The notes: generated by a model from the sequence alone, not told the origin. A stretch of 64,000 nt of DNA from Micromonospora sp. WMMD1120 (GCF_029626235.1 NZ_JARUBO010000005.1:62001-126000), one strand, 5' to 3'. Shown: positions 15,259 through 24,043, counted from the first letter of the stretch. A program made the numbers and translations.

Positions 15259-16419
15259 TCAGGCGATCGTGTCGAGCGCTCGGGCGAGGTCGGCGCGCAG
15301 GTCCTCGGAGTCCTCCAGGCCGACCGAGAGGCGCAGCAGGGCGGCGGCGGGCTTCGCGTCGCCCGCGACGGGCCGGTGGGTGAGCGAGGCCGGGTGCTGG
15401 ATGAGGGTGTCCACGCCGCCGAGGGAGACCGCGTGGGTGATGAGGTGGCAGGCGTCGGCGACGGCCGCCGCCGCGGGCGCGCCGCCGCGTACCTCGAAGG
15501 CGAGCAGGCTGCCGGGTCCGGCCATCTGCCGGCCGACCAGCGCCGCCGGGTCGTGCGTCGAGGGGTGGTGCACCCGGTGTACGGCGGGGTGGTCGGCCAG
15601 CCAGCCGGCGAGTTTCTCGGCGGTGGCCTGCTGGGCGCGGACCCGCAGCGGGAGGGTTTGCAGGCCACGGTGCAGCAGGTAGCCGCCGAGCGGATGCAGG
15701 ATCGCGCCGGTGACCGCGCGGACCTGGCGCAGGCGCGCGGCCCAGTCGGCGTCGCAGGCGACGACGCCGGCGAGCACGTCGCCGTGCCCGCCGATGCTCT
15801 TGGTGGCGCTGTGCAGGACCAGTGTCGCGCCGTGTCGGGCGGGTTGTTGCAGCACGGGGGTGGCGACGGTGTTGTCGACGAGCAGCGGGACGTCGCCGGC
15901 CTCGGCGGCGAGGGCGGCGATGTCGACCAGGTCGAGTGTGGGGTTGGCGGGAGTCTCGACGATGACCAGCGCGGTGTCCGGGCGGACGGCGGCGGCGACC
16001 TCGCCGGGGCACGCCCAGCTGACGGTGGTGCCGAGCAGGCCGGCGGCGAGGACGTGGTCGGTGCCGCCGTAGAGGGGGCGGACGGCGACGACGTGCCGGC
16101 GGTCGTCGCGGGCGGCGGCGAGCAGTGTCGCGGTGAGGGCGGCCATTCCGCTGGCGAAGGCGACGGCCTGGGCGGTGCCCTCCAGCTCGGCGAGGGCGCT
16201 CTCGAACCGGGCGACGGTCGGGTTCCAGAGCCGTTGGTAGACCGCGCCGCCCTCGCTGGGGAGCGTGCCGCCGGTGGCCAACCGCTCGTAGGCGGCGCCG
16301 CCGTCGTCGACCGAGGGCAGCGGGTTGGTGGTGGAGAGGTCGATGGGTGGCACGTGCACGCCGAGGGCGCGCAGGTCGTCGCGGCCGGCGTGTACGGCCC
16401 GGGTGTCCACCGTCGTCAT
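15259..16419 (-). CDS. Trans-sulfuration PLP enzyme (cystathionine/methionine gamma-lyase family)
   Basis: A 386-residue fold-type I PLP enzyme of the Cys/Met metabolism family. Starts MTTVDTRAVHAGRDD. Landmarks are YQRLWNPTVARFE (the YxR..NPT motif), ASGMAALTATLLA, VIVETPANPTLDLVDI, VDNTVATPVLQQP and HSATKSIGGHGDV, whose Lys binds PLP. The C-terminal GGVDTLIQHPASLTH...LRLSVGLED is typical. Gamma-lyase, gamma-synthase and sulfhydrylase cannot be separated confidently. The divergent Lrp-type gene with a palindrome between resembles the mdeA/mdeR (methionine gamma-lyase) arrangement known in Pseudomonas, which favours a catabolic lyase; that is inference. Confidence 0.88.
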   Translation of the reverse strand: MTTVDTRAVHAGRDDLRALGVHVPPIDLSTTNPLPSVDDGGAAYERLATGGTLPSEGGAVYQRLWNPTVARFESALAELEGTAQAVAFASGMAALTATLLAAARDDRRHVVAVRPLYGGTDHVLAAGLLGTTVSWACPGEVAAAVRPDTALVIVETPANPTLDLVDIAALAAEAGDVPLLVDNTVATPVLQQPARHGATLVLHSATKSIGGHGDVLAGVVACDADWAARLRQVRAVTGAILHPLGGYLLHRGLQTLPLRVRAQQATAEKLAGWLADHPAVHRVHHPSTHDPAALVGRQMAGPGSLLAFEVRGGAPAAAAVADACHLITHAVSLGGVDTLIQHPASLTHRPVAGDAKPAAALLRLSVGLEDSEDLRADLARALDTIA

Positions 16420-16459
16420 GCCCGAAGCGTCGAACATCCTCCGGGGCGGAGGCAATAGA

Positions 16460-16479
16460 TCGGCAGATCATTCTGTCGA
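16460..16479. promoter_or_regulatory. Candidate Lrp-type operator
   Basis: TCGGCAGATCATTCTGTCGA: two 8-bp half-sites with one mismatch around a 4-bp AT-containing centre, midway in the 101-bp divergent spacer between the PLP enzyme and the Lrp gene. Length and AT-rich centre fit Lrp/AsnC operators. Confidence 0.5.
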
Positions 16480-16520
16480 AGGCACTGGTTTCCGCGTCGT
16501 GTTCGGGCGAGGATGGCGCG

Positions 16521-17000
16521 ATGCCCAGTGAGTCGAATGTTCTGCGGCCGTATCCGGCGCTGGACGACGTGGACCGCGCGATCCTGACCGAGTTGGTGGC
16601 GGATGGCCGGCTACCGAACAACGCCCTCGCCGAGCGGGTGGGGGTGGCGCCGTCGACGTGCCTGGCGCGCACCCGGGCGCTGCGCGATCGCGGGGCGATC
16701 CGCGGCTTCCACGCCGAGGTGGACCCGGCCGCGCTCGGCCTGCCGTTGCAGGCGCTGGTGTCGGTACGGCTGACCGCGCACGAGCGCGCGGCGGTGGACG
16801 CCTTCCGGGCCCGGTCGGTGCGGCTGCCGGGGGTGGTGTCGGTGTTCCACGTGGCCGGCGCCGACGACTACGTGCTGCACGTGCGGGCGGCGTCGGGGGA
16901 CGCGTTGCGGGATTTCGTGCTGGACCAGCTCGCTGTCGACCCGGCGGTGCAGCACACGCAGACCAGCCTGATCTTCGAGCAGGCGCGCGGGATGGGTTGA
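16521..17000 (+). CDS. Lrp/AsnC family transcriptional regulator
   Basis: A 159-residue feast/famine regulator. The HTH (about 15-60) reads LDDVDRAILTELVADGRL...LAERVGVAPSTCLARTRAL, followed by the linker strand IRGFHAEVDPAALG and the RAM ligand-binding/oligomerisation domain (VSVFHVAGADDYVLHVRA, LDQLAVDPAVQHTQTSLIF). The ligand is probably an amino acid. It faces the PLP enzyme and most likely controls it and itself from the intervening palindrome. ATG 16521 was chosen because upstream starts would run through the spacer. Confidence 0.92.
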   Translation: MPSESNVLRPYPALDDVDRAILTELVADGRLPNNALAERVGVAPSTCLARTRALRDRGAIRGFHAEVDPAALGLPLQALVSVRLTAHERAAVDAFRARSVRLPGVVSVFHVAGADDYVLHVRAASGDALRDFVLDQLAVDPAVQHTQTSLIFEQARGMG

Positions 17001-17010
17001 TGGTGGCGGA

Positions 17011-18054
17011 ATGAACGGGCAGGCCAACGGGTTGGCACCACGTGTGATCACCGTACCGTTGTCTGTTCTTGATCTTGCTCCGGTGGCCCGGGGCGCCACC
17101 GCCGGCGCGGCCCTGGCGGCCACCACCGAGCTGGCCCGGCGCACCGAGGAGCTGGGCTACCACCGGTTCTGGGTGGCCGAGCACCACAACATGCCGGCCA
17201 TCGCCAGCTCGGCGCCGGCGGTGCTGCTGGCGCACCTGGCCGCCAACACCTCGACGATCCGGCTCGGGTCGGGCGGGGTGATGCTGCCCAACCACGCGCC
17301 GCTGGTGGTGGCCGAGCAGTTCGGCACCCTGGAGGCGCTGCACCCGGGCCGGATCGACCTGGGCATCGGCCGGGCGCCCGGCACCGACCAGGTGACCGCG
17401 CTGGCGCTTCGGCGCACCATGGAGGGCCTGTCCGCCGAGCATTTCCCCCGCGAGCTGGCGGACCTGATGAACTACTTCAGCGGCGAGAAGCCGGGGCAGA
17501 TCGTCGCCACGCCGGGTCGGGGTGAGCAACCGGCCGTGTGGCTGCTGGGCTCCAGCGGTTTCAGCGCCCAGCTCGCCGGCCTGCTCGGTCTGCCGTTCTC
17601 CTTCGCCCACCACTTCAGCTCGGCGAACACCCTGCCGGCGCTGGCCCTGTACCGGCAGCACTTCCGGCCGTCGCAGTGGCTGGACAAGCCGTACGCGATG
17701 GTGGCGGTCAACGCGGTGTGCGCGGAGACAGACGAGCGGGCCGAGTGGTTGGCCGGGCCGAGCGCCCTGTCGTTCCTGAAGCTGCGCTCCGGACGCCCCG
17801 AGCCGCTGGCCACGCCCGACGAGGCGGCGGCCTACCCGTACACGGAGGTCGAGCGGGAGTTCGTCCTGGCGCGTCGCGACGGCCAGGCGATGGGTTCCCC
17901 GGAGACGGTACGCCGGCAGCTCACCGAGTTGCAGGAGCGCACCGGGGCGGACGAGCTGATGCTGACCACGCTCGTCTACGACGTCGAGGACCGGGTGCGC
18001 TCGTACGAACTGGTCGCCGAGCAGGTGGCGGGCGGTCTGCGCCAGCCGGCGTGA
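17011..18054 (+). CDS. LLM-class flavin-dependent oxidoreductase (MsnO8-like)
   Basis: A 347-residue luciferase-like monooxygenase with TIM-barrel fold. Typical segments are PLSVLDLAPVARGATAGAAL, RFWVAEHHNMPAIASSAP, IRLGSGGVMLPNHAPLVVAEQFGTLEALHPGRIDLGIGRAPGTD and VWLLGSSGFSAQLAG. These proteins use reduced FMN supplied by a separate reductase; substrate is unknown. It starts 10 bp after the Lrp stop, so the two are probably co-transcribed. Whether the Lrp regulator links it to sulfur amino-acid use (some LLM enzymes desulfonate alkanesulfonates) is only a guess. Confidence 0.88.
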   Translation: MNGQANGLAPRVITVPLSVLDLAPVARGATAGAALAATTELARRTEELGYHRFWVAEHHNMPAIASSAPAVLLAHLAANTSTIRLGSGGVMLPNHAPLVVAEQFGTLEALHPGRIDLGIGRAPGTDQVTALALRRTMEGLSAEHFPRELADLMNYFSGEKPGQIVATPGRGEQPAVWLLGSSGFSAQLAGLLGLPFSFAHHFSSANTLPALALYRQHFRPSQWLDKPYAMVAVNAVCAETDERAEWLAGPSALSFLKLRSGRPEPLATPDEAAAYPYTEVEREFVLARRDGQAMGSPETVRRQLTELQERTGADELMLTTLVYDVEDRVRSYELVAEQVAGGLRQPA

Positions 18055-18123
18055 AACACGATCTTCACGTCAGCGTCACCCCGCCGACCCGGACGGTCCC
18101 TAATGTTGGTTCCGGTGGTGGTA

Positions 18124-18210
18124 CGGCATTCCCGGTCGGGACGGGTTGGGAATGCCGCGGTGTGGAGCACCGGGCCGGAGCTGAGCGGATTCCGCGGCTG
18201 CGGCCCGGTG
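18124..18210. terminator. Two tandem hairpins between convergent genes
   Basis: A 10-bp perfect stem CGGCATTCCC/GGGAATGCCG (18124-18133 with 18148-18157) and a second 10-bp stem CACCGGGCCG/CGGCCCGGTG (18168-18177 with 18201-18210), in the 179-bp gap between the LLM gene and the convergent polysaccharide lyase gene. Probable terminators, one for each direction. Confidence 0.6.
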
Positions 18211-18233
18211 CCTGCCACCCTAGGCGATCCGAC

Positions 18234-20513
18234 TCACCTGAGGTAGATGTCCGGCGTGGGCGGATCGGTCATCCCGTTGCCGATGAAGAACCCCGGGTGC
18301 GGCGGCTGGTTGTAGGCGGTGTTCTGCCAGGCGATGGCCACCCGATACTGCGGGTCGTGCATCAGGGTGTGGATCCGGACGCTGGTCGGGGTGGGTGTGC
18401 TGTAGATCCGCAACGCCCGACTGTCGCTGGTGCGCCAGATCACCTCCTCCCGCCAGTCGCCGAGGATGTCGCCGGAGAGCGCCGGGGTGGACTTGGTGCC
18501 GTTGTTGGACGCCACCGAACTGCCGTCGAGCAGCCGGGTCTCCCCGCCGGTGCCGTACTTGTCGATCTTCGTGCCGTCGAGCAGTTCCCGCACCGGGTCG
18601 GCGTCCCACCAGGCGAGGAAGTTGGCCGAGGACGGTTTCCGGCCGATGTTCTGACCCCTGGTGTTGGCCAGCCCGGAGGCCGCCGACGACCACGACTCCG
18701 CGCCGGGGCTGCCCGCCCAGATGTCCGCGGAGACGCCCCGACCGTTGTCACCGGAGGCCGGCGTGGACCAGAGCACCTGACCGGTACGCGCGTCGGCGAA
18801 GTACGAGCTGGGCTTGCTGCCGTCCTCGTCGACCTTGAAGACCTCCAGGCCGGTACGGCTCGGGTCGAGGTCCCCGACGTGCAGGGCGTCGCCGTGCCCG
18901 TTGCCGGTGGAGTACAGCAGCCGGCCGTTGTCGTCGATGGTGGCCGCGCCGTACACGATCTCCTGGCGGCCGTCACCGTCGACATCGGCGACGGAGAGCT
19001 GGTGGTTGCCCTGACCGGCGACGGCGCCGTTGCCGGACGCGTTCGAGTCGAACGTCCAGCGCCTGGTCAGCGTGCCGTTGCGGAAGTCCCAGGCGGCGAT
19101 CACGGCCCTGGTGTAGTAGCCGCGCGCCATGATCAGTGAGGGGCGCTGCCCGTCCAGGTAGGCGGTGCCGGCGAGGAACCGGTCCACCCGGTTGCCGTAC
19201 GAGTCGCCCCAGGACGAGACGGTGCCGCGCGGCGGGTCGTAGTTGACCGTGGAGAGGATCGCGCCGGTCTGGCCGTTGAACATGGTCAGGTACTCCGGGC
19301 CGGACAGCACGTAGCCGCTGGAGTTGCGGTGGTCCGCCGACGACGAGCCGATGAGCTGGCCGGTGCCGGAGCGGGTGCCGTCGGCGGTCTTCATGGCCAC
19401 CTCGGCGCGGCCGTCGCCGTCGTAGTCGTACACCTGGAACTGGGTGTAGTGGGCGCCGGCCCGGATGTTGCGGCCCAGGTCGATGCGCCACAACCGGGTG
19501 CCGGTGAGGGTGTACGCGTCGACGTAGACGTTGCCGGTGTAGCCGGACTGGGAGTTGTCCTTCGCGTTCGACGGGTCCCACTTGAGCACGATCTCGTAGC
19601 TGCCGTCGCCGTTGAGGTCGCCGACGGAGGCGTCGTTGGCGCTGTAGGAGTAACTCTCCCCGGAGGGGGTGGTGCCGCCCGGCGGGACCTGCAACGGCAC
19701 GTCCAGGTAGCCCGCGCCGAACTGCGCCGCCGGTGCCGACGCCGCCTGCTCGACGCCGCCCACCACGGCCCGCACCGTGTACGCCGACCCGGCCGCCGCG
19801 CCACTGTCGAGGTAGTTGGTGGCGCCGGTGATCGGGCTGGCGTTGACCCTGGTGGAGCCCCGGTACAGGTTGAAGGCGATGCCGGAGGTCTCGGTGCCGA
19901 GCAGCCGCCAGGAGACCAGGTTGCCGCTGCCGGAGCGGACGCTGACCAGCCCCCGGTCCAGGTTCTCCATCTGCAGTCTCCCGCTCGACGGCGGAGGGGT
20001 GGTCGGCGGAGGGGTGGTCGGCGGAGGGGTGGTCGGCGGTGGGGTGGTGGGCGGTGGGGTGGTCGGTTCCCCGGTGGGCGGCGCGCCGGTGCAGGTGACG
20101 CCGTTGAGCGCGAAGCTGCTCGGCACCGGGTTGCTGCCGGTCCACGAACCGTTGAAGCCGAACGACGCGCTGCCGTTCGTACCGATGGTGGCGTTGTGGT
20201 CGACGTTGCGTGCGGTCACCTGCGCGCCGGACTGGCTGACTGTCGCGTTCCACGCCTGGGTGACCTGCTGGCCGGCGGCGTACGACCAGGTGAGCGTCCA
20301 CCCGTTGACCGGGTCGCCGAGGTTGGTGACGGTGACGTTCGTGCCGAAGCCGCCCTGCCACTGGTTGGTGATCTGGTAGTCGACACGACAGCCGACGGCG
20401 GCGGCCGAGGCGACAACGGCGCCGAGGGTGCCGGCCACCACGGCGGTGGCGGTCGTGGCGGCGACCGCCGTCGTGGCGGCGAGCAGGAACAGCCGATGTC
20501 TGGACGGGTGCAT
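18234..20513 (-). CDS. Secreted rhamnogalacturonan lyase (PL11) with N-terminal CBM2
   Basis: A 759-residue exported pectin-degrading enzyme. The signal peptide runs to about residue 38 (ending ASAAAVGC). Residues about 40-145 are a CBM2 cellulose-binding module (VDYQITNQWQGGFGTNVTVTN, NGWTLTWSY, SFGFNGSWTGSNPVPSSFALNG, paired Cys). A Pro/Thr linker of repeated TTPPP follows (about 150-180; DNA tandem repeat near 19990-20070). The PL11 domain starts at about RLQMENLDRG and contains repeated calcium-type DxDGDG motifs (DLNGDGSYE, DYDGDGRAE, DVDGDGRQE) and the late segment HTLMHDPQYRVAIAWQNTAYNQPPHPGF, characteristic of rhamnogalacturonan lyases such as YesW. It cleaves the backbone of pectin RG-I outside the cell. 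Confidence 0.93.
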   Translation of the reverse strand: MHPSRHRLFLLAATTAVAATTATAVVAGTLGAVVASAAAVGCRVDYQITNQWQGGFGTNVTVTNLGDPVNGWTLTWSYAAGQQVTQAWNATVSQSGAQVTARNVDHNATIGTNGSASFGFNGSWTGSNPVPSSFALNGVTCTGAPPTGEPTTPPPTTPPPTTPPPTTPPPTTPPPSSGRLQMENLDRGLVSVRSGSGNLVSWRLLGTETSGIAFNLYRGSTRVNASPITGATNYLDSGAAAGSAYTVRAVVGGVEQAASAPAAQFGAGYLDVPLQVPPGGTTPSGESYSYSANDASVGDLNGDGSYEIVLKWDPSNAKDNSQSGYTGNVYVDAYTLTGTRLWRIDLGRNIRAGAHYTQFQVYDYDGDGRAEVAMKTADGTRSGTGQLIGSSSADHRNSSGYVLSGPEYLTMFNGQTGAILSTVNYDPPRGTVSSWGDSYGNRVDRFLAGTAYLDGQRPSLIMARGYYTRAVIAAWDFRNGTLTRRWTFDSNASGNGAVAGQGNHQLSVADVDGDGRQEIVYGAATIDDNGRLLYSTGNGHGDALHVGDLDPSRTGLEVFKVDEDGSKPSSYFADARTGQVLWSTPASGDNGRGVSADIWAGSPGAESWSSAASGLANTRGQNIGRKPSSANFLAWWDADPVRELLDGTKIDKYGTGGETRLLDGSSVASNNGTKSTPALSGDILGDWREEVIWRTSDSRALRIYSTPTPTSVRIHTLMHDPQYRVAIAWQNTAYNQPPHPGFFIGNGMTDPPTPDIYLR

Positions 20514-20666
20514 GGACTGCCTCCGGAGATCCGGTGGTGATCGCCTTGGCCCACCGGCCCTGCCCGGGAAGCACGGTGGAGCGAACCTGCCGCGACGGCG
20601 GCGGACGGCGATCTGGTCGGGAGAACGCCCTGGGACTCACGGATCCGACTCACCGCGCATCGTAGG

Positions 20667-20678
20667 GCAAGCGCTTTC
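20667..20678. promoter_or_regulatory. Candidate LacI-type operator upstream of the lyase gene
   Basis: GCAAGCGCTTTC, containing the perfect core AAGCGCTT at 20669-20676, about 155 bp upstream of the lyase ATG. AAGCGCTT centres are typical of LacI-family sugar regulators in actinomycetes. The regulator is not in the window. Confidence 0.45.
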
Positions 20679-20705
20679 CGACACGCAACATCGATCGATG
20701 TCGCT

Positions 20706-20790
20706 GGGCTGGCCGGCCACGGAGTTCGGCGCGCAGCCACCGGGCTGGCGGCGACGGAGTTCGGAGCGCAGCTTCCGGGCTGGCGGCGGC
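20706..20790. repeat. Short tandem repeat, 35-36 bp unit, about 2.3 copies
   Basis: Units beginning GGGCTGG at 20706, 20742 and 20777, each followed by ACGGAGTTCGG and CGCAGC. It occupies the spacer upstream of the decarboxylase gene, which together with the operator region makes 332 bp without a gene. No coding sense is seen. Confidence 0.7.
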
Positions 20791-20845
20791 GGCCTTGCCC
20801 CGGCGATCGATGCCTGATCAACTCGTTCGGGTGAGCGCCAACCAC

Positions 20846-22270
20846 ATGGACCCCGCCGAGTTCCGTCGCGCCGGCCACGCCGTGGTCGACTGGATCGCCG
20901 ACTACTGGACGACAGTGCAGCACCGACCGGTGGCGCCGGCCGACCCGCCGGGCACCGTCGCCGCGGCCCTGCCCACCGCGCCGCCCACCACCGGCGGCGA
21001 ACCGGTCGAGGCGATCCTCGCCGACCTGGACTCGATCGTCGTACCGGGGCTGACCCACTGGCAGCACCCGGGCTTCTTCGGCTACTTCCCGGCCAACACC
21101 TCCGGGCCGAGCGTCCTCGGTGACCTGGTCAGCGCCGGGCTCGGGGTGCAGGGCATGCTCTGGGCCACCAGCCCCGCGGGCACCGAGTTGGAGACGGTGA
21201 TGATGGACTGGCTGGCCCACCTGCTGGACCTGCCGGAGCGGTTTCGGTCCACGAGCACCGGTGGCGGGGTCATCCAGGACTCGGCGTCCTCGGCGACCCT
21301 GGTGGCCACCCTGGCAGCGCTGCACCGGGCCAGCGGAGGCCGGTGGCGCGACACCGGCATCGACCGGCGCTACCGGGCGTACACCTCCACGCACGGGCAC
21401 TCCTCCATCGAGAAGGCCGCCCGGATCGCCGGGTTGGGCAGCGACGGAGTCCGCTCGATCGAGGTGAACCCGGACACCCAGGCGCTGCTGCCGGGCGCGC
21501 TCCGCGCGGCGATCGAGGCCGACCTGGCCGCCGGTGACGTGCCGGCCCTCGTGGTGGCGACCATCGGCACCACCTCCACCACCGCCATCGACCCGCTACC
21601 GGAGATCGGGGCCATCTGCGCCAAGTACGGCATCTGGCTACACGTGGACGCCGCGTACGCCGGCGCCGCCGCCATCTGCCCGGAGCTGCGGTGGTCGCAC
21701 GCCGGCCTGGAGTACGCCGACTCGTACTGCTTCGACCCGCACAAGTGGCTGCTCACCGGCTTCGACTGCGACGCCTTCTGGGTGGCCGACCGGACCGAGC
21801 TGATCGAGGCGCTGACCGTGCTGCCGGAGTACCTGCGCAGCGCCGCCTCCGAGTCCGGCGCGGTGATCGACTACCGGGACTGGCAGGTGCCACTCGGCCG
21901 CCGGTTCCGCGCCCTGAAGCTGTGGTTCGTGCTGCGCTGGTACGGCGTCGAGGGTCTGCGGGCGCACATCCGTACCGGGGTGGCGCTGGCCGCGCGATTC
22001 GCCGAACGGGTCCGGGCCGACGACCGGTTCGAGCTGGCGGCGGCACACCCGTTCTCCCTGGTCTGCTTCCGTCTATGCGCCGACGACGACACCAACGCGG
22101 CTCTGCTGACCTCGGTCAACGCCACCGGACGCGCGTACCTGACCCACACCCGCGTGGCCGGCCGCTACACGCTACGGCTGGCGATCGGCGCACCGCAGAC
22201 CACCGAACGGTACATCGACGAAACCTGGGCCATCCTGGCCGACACGGCCGACACCCTCTCCACCGGCTAG
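20846..22270 (+). CDS. Pyridoxal-dependent decarboxylase (aromatic amino-acid decarboxylase family)
   Basis: A 474-residue group II PLP decarboxylase starting MDPAEFRRAGHAVVDWIADYW. Motifs: HPGFFGYFPANTSGPSVLGD, GGVIQDSASSATLVATLAAL (PLP phosphate region), HVDAAYAGAAAICPE (Asp contacting the pyridine N), and SYCFDPHKWLLTGFDCDAFWV with the Schiff-base Lys. The C-terminal substrate loop and KLWFVLRWYGVEGLR match the aromatic-L-amino-acid decarboxylase group. Substrate (Trp, Tyr, DOPA, Phe) is not resolved. GGTGAG lies about 10 nt before ATG 20846; an upstream in-frame ATG at 20810 gives 12 more residues and cannot be excluded. Confidence 0.9.
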   Translation: MDPAEFRRAGHAVVDWIADYWTTVQHRPVAPADPPGTVAAALPTAPPTTGGEPVEAILADLDSIVVPGLTHWQHPGFFGYFPANTSGPSVLGDLVSAGLGVQGMLWATSPAGTELETVMMDWLAHLLDLPERFRSTSTGGGVIQDSASSATLVATLAALHRASGGRWRDTGIDRRYRAYTSTHGHSSIEKAARIAGLGSDGVRSIEVNPDTQALLPGALRAAIEADLAAGDVPALVVATIGTTSTTAIDPLPEIGAICAKYGIWLHVDAAYAGAAAICPELRWSHAGLEYADSYCFDPHKWLLTGFDCDAFWVADRTELIEALTVLPEYLRSAASESGAVIDYRDWQVPLGRRFRALKLWFVLRWYGVEGLRAHIRTGVALAARFAERVRADDRFELAAAHPFSLVCFRLCADDDTNAALLTSVNATGRAYLTHTRVAGRYTLRLAIGAPQTTERYIDETWAILADTADTLSTG

Positions 22271-22362
22271 CCCCGCGCCCCGCGCCCCGCGCCCCGCGCC
22301 CCGCGCCCCGCGCCCCGCGCCCCGCGCCCCGCGCCCCGCGCCCCGCGCCCCGCGCCCCGCGC
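22271..22362. repeat. 7-bp tandem array (CCCCGCG), about 13 copies
   Basis: Thirteen nearly perfect copies of CCCCGCG directly after the decarboxylase stop codon, with no interruption. Such an array is prone to slippage and its copy number may vary between strains. It may also act as a GC-rich transcriptional block. Confidence 0.9.
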
Positions 22363-22383
22363 CGAAGATCGTGCTCGAACCAC

Positions 22384-22422
22384 GATGTAGTGGCCTCACC
22401 GACACGCCCAGGCCACTACATC
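22384..22422. repeat. 13-bp inverted repeat
   Basis: Perfect arms GATGTAGTGGCCT (22384-22396) and AGGCCACTACATC (22410-22422) with a 13-nt loop, 28 bp upstream of the IS256 end. Probable terminator of the decarboxylase gene or a dispersed palindrome. Confidence 0.65.
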
Positions 22423-22449
22423 CGGGTCAACGCCGTTGGGAGTGTGGGT

Positions 22450-23819
22450 CTAAGGGTGTTTCCGGCCTGACCTGCCGGGCGTTGTGCCTGGTGAGGAGGG
22501 TGCCGTGATGACCGCGACGCTGAACGAGCAGACCGGACGCAGGAAGCGGCCCGAGCCGTCGGCGGAGGCGAAAGCCGCCGCCGAGCTGGTTCGGGCCGCA
22601 AAGGAGCAAGGGCTGTCGTTGACCGGCCCGGACGGGCTGCTCAAGCAGTTGACCAAGACGGTCCTGGAGACTGCGCTGAACGAGGAGATGACCGAGCACC
22701 TCGGCTACGAGAAACACGACCAGGCCGGGGCGGGGTCGGGCAACATCCGTAACGGAACCCGGTCGAAGACCGTGTTGACCGAGGCCAACGGTCCGGTGCA
22801 GATCGACGTGCCGCGGGACCGGGCTGGCACGTTCGAGCCGCAGATCGTGCGCAAGCGGCAGCGCCGCCTGTCCGGGGTCGACGAGGTCGTGTTGTCGCTG
22901 TATGCCAAAGGGCTCACGACCGGGGAGATCTCGGCGCACTTCGCCGAGATCTACGGGGCTTCGGTGTCGAAGGAGACGATTTCGCGGATCACCGACAAGG
23001 TGATCGAGGAGATGACCGACTGGTCCCACCGGCCCTTGGACGAGATCTACGCGGCGGTGTTCATCGACGCGATCGTGGTCAAGGTCCGCGATGGGCAGGT
23101 CGCCAACCGGCCGTTCTACGCCGCGATCGGGGTCACCCTCGACGGTGATAAGGACATCCTCGGGCTGTGGGCCGGCGCCGGCGGTGAGGGCGCGAAGTTC
23201 TGGATGAGTGTGTTGACCGACCTGCGCAACCGGGGCGTCAAGGACGTGTTCTTCCTGGTCTGCGACGGCCTCAAAGGGCTGCCGGAGGTGGTCACGAACG
23301 TGTGGCCCCGAACGGTGGTGCAGACCTGCATCATCCATCTGATCCGCAACACGTTCCGGCTCACGTCCCGCCGCTACTGGGATGAGCTCAAGCGGGACAT
23401 CAAGCCGATCTATACCGCCGTGAACGCTGACGCGGCCAAGGCCGCGTTCGACGACCTCGCGGAGAAGTGGGGCGGCCGGTATCCGGCGGTGATTCGGCTC
23501 TGGGACAACGCCTGGGCCGAGTTCATTCCGTTCCTCGACTACGACCTGGAGATCCGCAAGGTCATCTGCTCCACGAACGCGATCGAGTCGCTCAACGCCC
23601 GCTACCGGCGGGCCGTGAAGGCCCGTGGCCACTTCCCCAACGAACAGGCCGCGTTGAAGTGTCTGTACCTGGTGACCCGATCCCTGGACCCCACCGGAGC
23701 AGGCAGAACCCGATGGACGATGCGCTGGAAACCCGCGTTGAACGCCTTCGCCATCACCTTCAGCGACCGCTTCCCAGCCGCTGAAACCTACTAACCAAGA
23801 TCGCCGGAAACACCGTTAG
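22450..23819 (+). mobile_element. IS256-family insertion sequence
   Basis: About 1.37 kb. Terminal inverted repeats CTAAGGGTGTTTCCGGC (22450-22466) and its complement with one mismatch (23803-23819) bracket one transposase gene. I cannot find the 8-9 bp target duplication usual for IS256 elements, so the copy may be old or one end may have recombined. The best-matched core ends are 22455 and 23814. Confidence 0.85.
22508..23794 (+). CDS. IS256-family (mutator-type) transposase
   Basis: A 428-residue DDE transposase from ATG 22508 (GTG 22505 also possible). The DDE residues lie in AVFIDAIVVKVRD, VCDGLKGLPEVV and CSTNAIESLNARYRRA. The family signature is seen in TCIIHLIRNTFRL. Length and all motifs are intact, so it is likely active. 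Confidence 0.95.
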   Translation: MTATLNEQTGRRKRPEPSAEAKAAAELVRAAKEQGLSLTGPDGLLKQLTKTVLETALNEEMTEHLGYEKHDQAGAGSGNIRNGTRSKTVLTEANGPVQIDVPRDRAGTFEPQIVRKRQRRLSGVDEVVLSLYAKGLTTGEISAHFAEIYGASVSKETISRITDKVIEEMTDWSHRPLDEIYAAVFIDAIVVKVRDGQVANRPFYAAIGVTLDGDKDILGLWAGAGGEGAKFWMSVLTDLRNRGVKDVFFLVCDGLKGLPEVVTNVWPRTVVQTCIIHLIRNTFRLTSRRYWDELKRDIKPIYTAVNADAAKAAFDDLAEKWGGRYPAVIRLWDNAWAEFIPFLDYDLEIRKVICSTNAIESLNARYRRAVKARGHFPNEQAALKCLYLVTRSLDPTGAGRTRWTMRWKPALNAFAITFSDRFPAAETY

Positions 23820-23938
23820 CGAGACAGCCCCAGCCCCGATCGCCAAACGCAACGGCGTTGACATCCAGGTTCGAGCGCGATCATGCGCGTCGCCCCGGGC
23901 CGGCGGCACTCGACGATCCGTCCGGCGGGCCCGCCAGC

Positions 23939-24043
23939 GCTTCCGGCGAGCCCGGCGAGGCTTCCGGCGAGCCCGCCAGCGCTTGGGGCCAGCCCGGCCG
24001 CGCTTCCGGTCAGCCCGGCGAGGCTTCCGGCCAGCCCGCGTTG
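23939..24043. repeat. 21-bp tandem repeat, five copies
   Basis: Units start at 23939, 23960, 23981, 24002 and 24023, exactly 21 bp apart, with consensus near GCTTCCGGCGAGCCCGGCGA. It sits between the IS256 right end and the TauE stop codon, in a 262-bp gap. The 21-bp period would encode a heptapeptide, but no start or ribosome-binding site supports a gene. Confidence 0.8.

Noticed and set aside
22271..22362. Coding extension of the decarboxylase or a repeat protein
   Set aside because: The decarboxylase stop codon TAG immediately precedes the array, and no start or ribosome-binding site leads into it.
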